From NCBI GenBank assembly GCA_020002185.1, contig CM034539.1, positions 29,777,750 through 29,841,749 of the forward strand: DNA of 64,000 nucleotides. Reading direction: 5' to 3'. Of this stretch, positions 59,263-64,000 are shown piece by piece (positions within the stretch are counted from its first letter, which is position 1; every line of letters begins with the position of its first letter). The DNA is from Paraescarpia echinospica (Eukaryota > Annelida > Polychaeta > Sabellida > Siboglinidae). A program made the position numbers and the translations under genes. Below the pieces are notes generated by a model, which made no database searches, was not told the origin of the DNA, and saw only the letters and a list, made by a program, of their open reading frames with translations.

Positions 59263-61262
59263 ATCAACTGTGTGAGAGTGTGTGTGTGTGCGCGCGTGCA
59301 TGCGTGATTGCCTGTATGCACGTTTTCGTGCGTGCATGTTTGCGTGTGAACAAAATTTGTGAAACGCGTAAGCGTACACATAGCTATACTATCGATATAT
59401 CAATCAATCCGGTATGAAGTTATTACATACTTGCGGCACCCGCAGTAATTAAACGTGCCATTTCTTTGTTTTACTGCAATATTAATGATTTCCTGAATTA
59501 CGTATGTCCATGTTTCTTTGCATATTAATATATGACTTAGGTTCAGTTACACAGAATACGTTTGGTGTATTTGTAATTCCTTACGACGTCGTGTATCCGA
59601 AAAATCCATGCAGCAAATAGACAGCTGCTTTCTATTATAACAAGTTTTTACCTACTAACAATTTGTTAAACTGTTAATGTATCATGTTCATAAAACACCT
59701 TTACTTAGCTGCTTATATTTTCATAATTTCGTTGATGTTCAGATTTTTCGGCCACGCATGAACACAGAAGAATGACTCTAGTTTCCATGTCTCTTTTCCC
59801 TCCCTGTATTTAGATCAGCTGATAGCGTTGGGTATATCTCGTACAAAAGGGAGCAAACAAGGTATTTGGCCTACTTATCAACAACTGTCATATTCCGCGT
59901 CTGTATCGAATCACGCACGTATATGATCTAAATATCCGTGTCTTACAAACATTTGATTCCAAGTAAGCATACATAAGCATACACAAACATACACAAACAT
60001 ACACAAACATACATAAGCATACACAAACATACACAAACATACACTGACGGCCATTTTCAACCACAGAAGGAAGAACAGTTTCGGTTTAAGAATATTGGAT
60101 TAATCAGTCGGTATATTTGTTTCGCCGTGATGTAAAGAAAATAGTTGTAATTTTAGCACGAAACAACTATCGAATAGTTGTAATTTAGGCACGAAGCAAC
60201 TATCAAATATGTACCCCTTGCGAATGATTTGCACATAAACCAAAGTATTGTTTAGAATAGGCCAGTAATTATCACAAGAGGAATAATTTACATAGTTTAC
60301 ACGTTTGAATTAGAATGGGGTCAGTAGGAAGGGTACGTTAGAATACTAAAGTGTGATGTTTTAATCTAATTTTATTCATGTTACATAATATTTCCTCAGG
60401 GTGTACAAATAACCTTAACTTCCCCTCAGTATATTTGGAAGTATCACAGTGACATAAATGTTACCGCCATTTTAGCAAACTGATACTCAGGTAGTCGGTG
60501 TCAACTACGCATGCAACAACAACACAAACACTACGCTATTAATTTATGTCTTTCTTTCACACAAACCATGTCTGCTGGTTACAACTCTGACGGGTGACTG
60601 GAGTGACAGGCCTACGTGAACATCGCCGACTGGCTGCGAAGCGGGTTAATGACTCCACGTGTTTATATGTCGATATCAACACCATCTGTTGTCTTCTAAC
60701 GAGGCAGATACACTCACGTGCTGAATAGAACGAAATCCAAAGTTTGACTGCACACCCGTCTCACGGGCCCTATCGAAGAATTCGATATAGCGGATGGTTA
60801 TTAATTAGATTCAAATCCAAAATCGTGATTTTGTTTTCCACGATTAATAAGATGTCCCCAAATTTGATAATCTTAGGTTTTTTGAAACTGTGACTTAATG
60901 TAAAAAGTTTTTTTAAGGAATTAGATGCTATCATCGTTTGTACATGGGTGCTGTTGTAACAATAGTTGATGCCCATGATTTTACTAAATACTTGGAAAGC
61001 AGACCTGACTGACTCACCATGACTACATGTCATACCGTCTTTCCCGTTAAAACAATGTACCCGTTTTTACCCGCGGCAGATACGAAAAACCACTAAGCCT
61101 ATCGCGATGAAAAAATAATAACGACATAATATTCACTGAAATAATTTAAGACATATGTACTCCAGTTGCAGTCACTTAAACAAACGGAACTGTTTTAGTT
61201 CTTACATCCGTACCAAATAACACACCATGGGCTAAAGGAAGACATCAAAACCCAACGATAGT
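59263..61262. other. No supported gene
   Basis: A CATACACAAA decamer repeat lies at 59965-60045 (eight or so units). A TAGTTGTAATTTNGCACGAA duplication lies at 60140-60205. The 87-codon minus frame at 61033-60770 has no motif I know. Confidence 0.45.
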
Positions 61263-61277
61263 GTCTGTTTGCTCTTT

Positions 61278-61355
61278 CGTGTGCGCGCGCGTGTGCGTGC
61301 GTGTGTGTGGCGCGTGAGGGTGTGTGTACATGCGTGCGGGCTTGTGTGTGTGTGT

Positions 61356-61430
<75 letters not shown>

Positions 61431-61440
61431 TGCGCGCACG
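61278..61440. repeat. (GT)n microsatellite with GCGC/GTGC edges
   Basis: A GT run of about 40 units at 61340-61428 with GTGCGTGCG-like flanks. Frames on both strands are artefacts. Confidence 0.97.
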
Positions 61441-62049
61441 TCACGAGACTTAGACCAGTGTTCACGTGGAATCGCTCACGTGTTTCACCAGTCGGCGTGA
61501 CGGCAGCTGTTGGGGTGACGACTCGCTTAGCACGGGAACGAAAGGCGATATATACCAAGGAGAAAGTCCACTACTTGTTTATTTGCCCTGTAGTTCAGTC
61601 AATCTACTGACGGACACATCATCAATTGAAACAGAAGGTTTCTCTCTGATTTAATTACTTAAAAGGTCTCCAGATTCACGCACACAAAGTCTACGCACTT
61701 TTGGAACAAATCCAACATGGCTGCCGTACAAACTTTATTCGGCCATACATTGGCTTCTACGTAACTCGCTTTACATGTATTAAAAGCTAAGACAATGGTT
61801 TCACCATAAGTAAAGTTATTCTGGAAACGTTTCTGGTAACAAGCCAGAAAGAAACTTACTTTGCAATTTGTGGTGGGTTCAGTTGTAATTGTCCATAAAC
61901 TAAACAATGGTGCGATTGCTTCTGTAAACGTACAATTCATAGTCAAAGAACTATCACGTTGTGCTAATTATTTATTAAAAAAACACAGTTGTAAACAATG
62001 GGCTTGTATACTTGTTGTTTGTTTACATATTATATATATATATACATTG

Positions 62050-62080
<31 letters not shown>

Positions 62081-64000
62081 GCCTCTAGTTTGCGATGTTT
62101 AATTATCATATAATTATGGACTGAGTAAAGTATATTGTTACATTGTTTTTTATAATCAGTTTTGCTAAAATTCCAAATACTAACAAGCCGACTACAAAAT
62201 ATAAGGATACATTCGTACGTGGTTTCGTGGACCCCGGTGAGGTATTGACCCCTTTTCTCGGGCCTGTGACAACGTATACAATGTGTCACATAGTCGGGCG
62301 TCTCACGTTGTGTCTTGTTTAAAACAGGTGTTTTGTGTCCTGCGTGTGTCTGGTGTGGAGAGTTTTTGTATGTGTCTGTCTGCAATGTCAAGTTCATGTG
62401 CTTGTTGTAGTGCGGGTTTTGTTAATTATAACGATGGCGCTCATTGTTACTATACCAGAATTAAAAGTATACGTGTATACACAGCTATATGTGAGTGCAT
62501 GCATAAACATACATACATGCAAGCATGCATACAAGCAAACATGCATACATGCGTACGTACATACTATTGTGGTTACAGTGTAATGGTCTTATGAGGTCTC
62601 ATTCAAGTTGTCAGCCTTTTTCCGAACATTATCGCCAAACTGACCTTTATATGCTGGCACTGAGGGTGGTCACTGCCAGGGTGCTTGTCGTCCTCAGTGG
62701 TTCTTTTACGTCCCAAATTGAGTAATTGTATTGGATGACCCTTACTATGATGCAAACACAAATATACGGAGTTTGCAATAGTTTATCCCAAAGTTTCTTG
62801 TTTGAACGTTTCGTATTCATTTTGAACATTTATGACGGAAACTTTCAAGTTGTGAATAAAGCTTCGGGTAATTTGGCAGGCAAGATAGTTAATATAGACC
62901 TAGTATTAAGAACAGTATTTAATACATAAGGAACAGCTAAGATCGTTTTAAGTTGTCCAGATATGGTTGTGCTATGTCATCCGTTAAAGGGAACTACTTT
63001 TTACTGTGTTCAATTCCAACGTACTCGGTGAAGGTATTTATGAATTATTTATGTATTTACGTTTATCCAGAGTCCGAGATTTCCCACAATTAATGCTAAA
63101 TATTTCACCGGTACAAACGATGCTGGCGCGTAACTTTGAATGTGTTCACTGAAATTTGTGTTGGCCTTGTTGCTGTGGGGATGATATTTGTTGTAAATCA
63201 TGAAATCTCACTTTCAAAGTAATCAAAACCTCTTTATAGGTCCACTGTTTCCCGGGCCGCTACTTGTCATTTTTTGGAGTAACAACCCGTTCGGACCGCC
63301 AAGTACCATCGTGGGAACAACAAGATTAAACACAATTAGCAAGATTGCCGTCCGAGGCAGAAAACAGATAATAAGAAGACAAGGAAGTCTTTGACTTATT
63401 GAGTGTCCAAAGTTTGTGTGTGTGTGTGTGTGTGTTTGTTTGTGTGCGCGTGTGTGTGTGCGTGCGTGCGCGTGTGCGTGCGCGCGTGCGTGTGTGTGTG
63501 TAACTTCTCCTTCTGAGATATTTGTCGATTTTGTTTTGATTAACTAGACCACTGTATTTAAAATATGGATGATTTCACAATGCAACGTTAATAGGAGTGA
63601 CTCCATATATACACTGTATGTGCACGGATATGGATGCGTTTTGTTCACGCTGATGTGGAAAAGTCACACAAAACGCATTCTGCATAATATATCCGCTAAC
63701 AGCAAATGTATCCGCGTATCGCTTCGCTTCCGCACATGGAATCCTAGCTTATGCGGTATCAACTGCGTTACCTACGCCTCGTTGCGGCCCGTTCTTAAGA
63801 TGTATGCCCAGTGATGCACGCGTTGTCTAACAAGTAGCCCATCGAGCGAGGAATGCGGTCGATGACATGACACAGGACACCGCGACAAAGACTACAATTG
63901 CGGTAATCCAGAACTTGTGTCAGGGCCCGCGTCTGTTTACCTGGCCCGGATCTGGGACTTGGGGTTGCGCTGGCTGGGATCGGGGATAAAAGCAGCCGAG
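61441..64000. other. No supported gene to right edge
   Basis: Contains a TA tract (62030-62080), a CATACATGCAAG-like repeat (62500-62555) and a TG/GCGTGC tract (63415-63500). Frames here are short and none carries a recognisable motif. Confidence 0.4.

Overview
This window is eukaryotic and animal-like: spliced genes with GT-AG introns, TTAA- and TA-flanked MITEs, a tRNA-derived SINE, non-LTR fragments, a Ty3/gypsy element and long dinucleotide tracts. The repeat and gene content suggest a marine invertebrate, perhaps a mollusc or other lophotrochozoan. That placement is inference; nothing in the sequence fixes the phylum.

Region 1 (1-13 kb, minus strand) holds the first ten coding exons of SMC4, the condensin ATPase subunit. 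The gene starts at 12998 and leaves the window at the left edge. Its introns are unusual. One carries about 39 copies of a 57-bp unit that copies the downstream exon's 3' splice site and first codons. Another carries about 25 copies of a 24-bp unit that copies the upstream exon's end and 5' splice site. A third exon end has been duplicated together with its donor. The introns also hold a Tigger-like element, a probable hAT-like element, a nested TTAA element and LINE debris.

Region 2 (13-21.4 kb) is a divergent neighbour on the plus strand: a complete six-exon PPTC7 (mitochondrial PP2C-type phosphatase, 312 aa), with LINE fragments in an intron and a minisatellite after the stop.

Region 3 (22.8-36 kb) is repeat-dense. 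It holds a SINE, a perfect-looking foldback element, a module repeating ETS/CRE/YY1-like motifs, a 55-bp minisatellite with a nested palindromic 41-bp array, a two-exon TATA-driven finger-protein gene with a frameshift, a two-monomer higher-order repeat, a 3.9-kb TIR-bounded element encoding a protein family I cannot name, and a 473-bp MITE.

Region 4 (36-46 kb) holds LINE and hAT fragments, an AT-rich foldback, and a 4.3-kb Ty3/gypsy retrotransposon. The LTRs differ by a single base, there is a 5-bp target duplication, and the coding frames are broken.

Region 5 (46-64 kb) is mostly non-coding. It contains a 914-bp TTAA element, one probable gene for a small secreted cysteine-rich protein (118 aa), two further SINE copies, an inverted pair of dispersed repeats, a degenerate LINE and several simple-sequence tracts.

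SMC4 and PPTC7 are ordinary housekeeping genes. The most interesting signals are the splice-site-copying minisatellites in SMC4 and the uncharacterised 3.9-kb TIR element. All exon boundaries were set by eye from splice sites, phase continuity and remembered family similarity; none was checked with transcripts.
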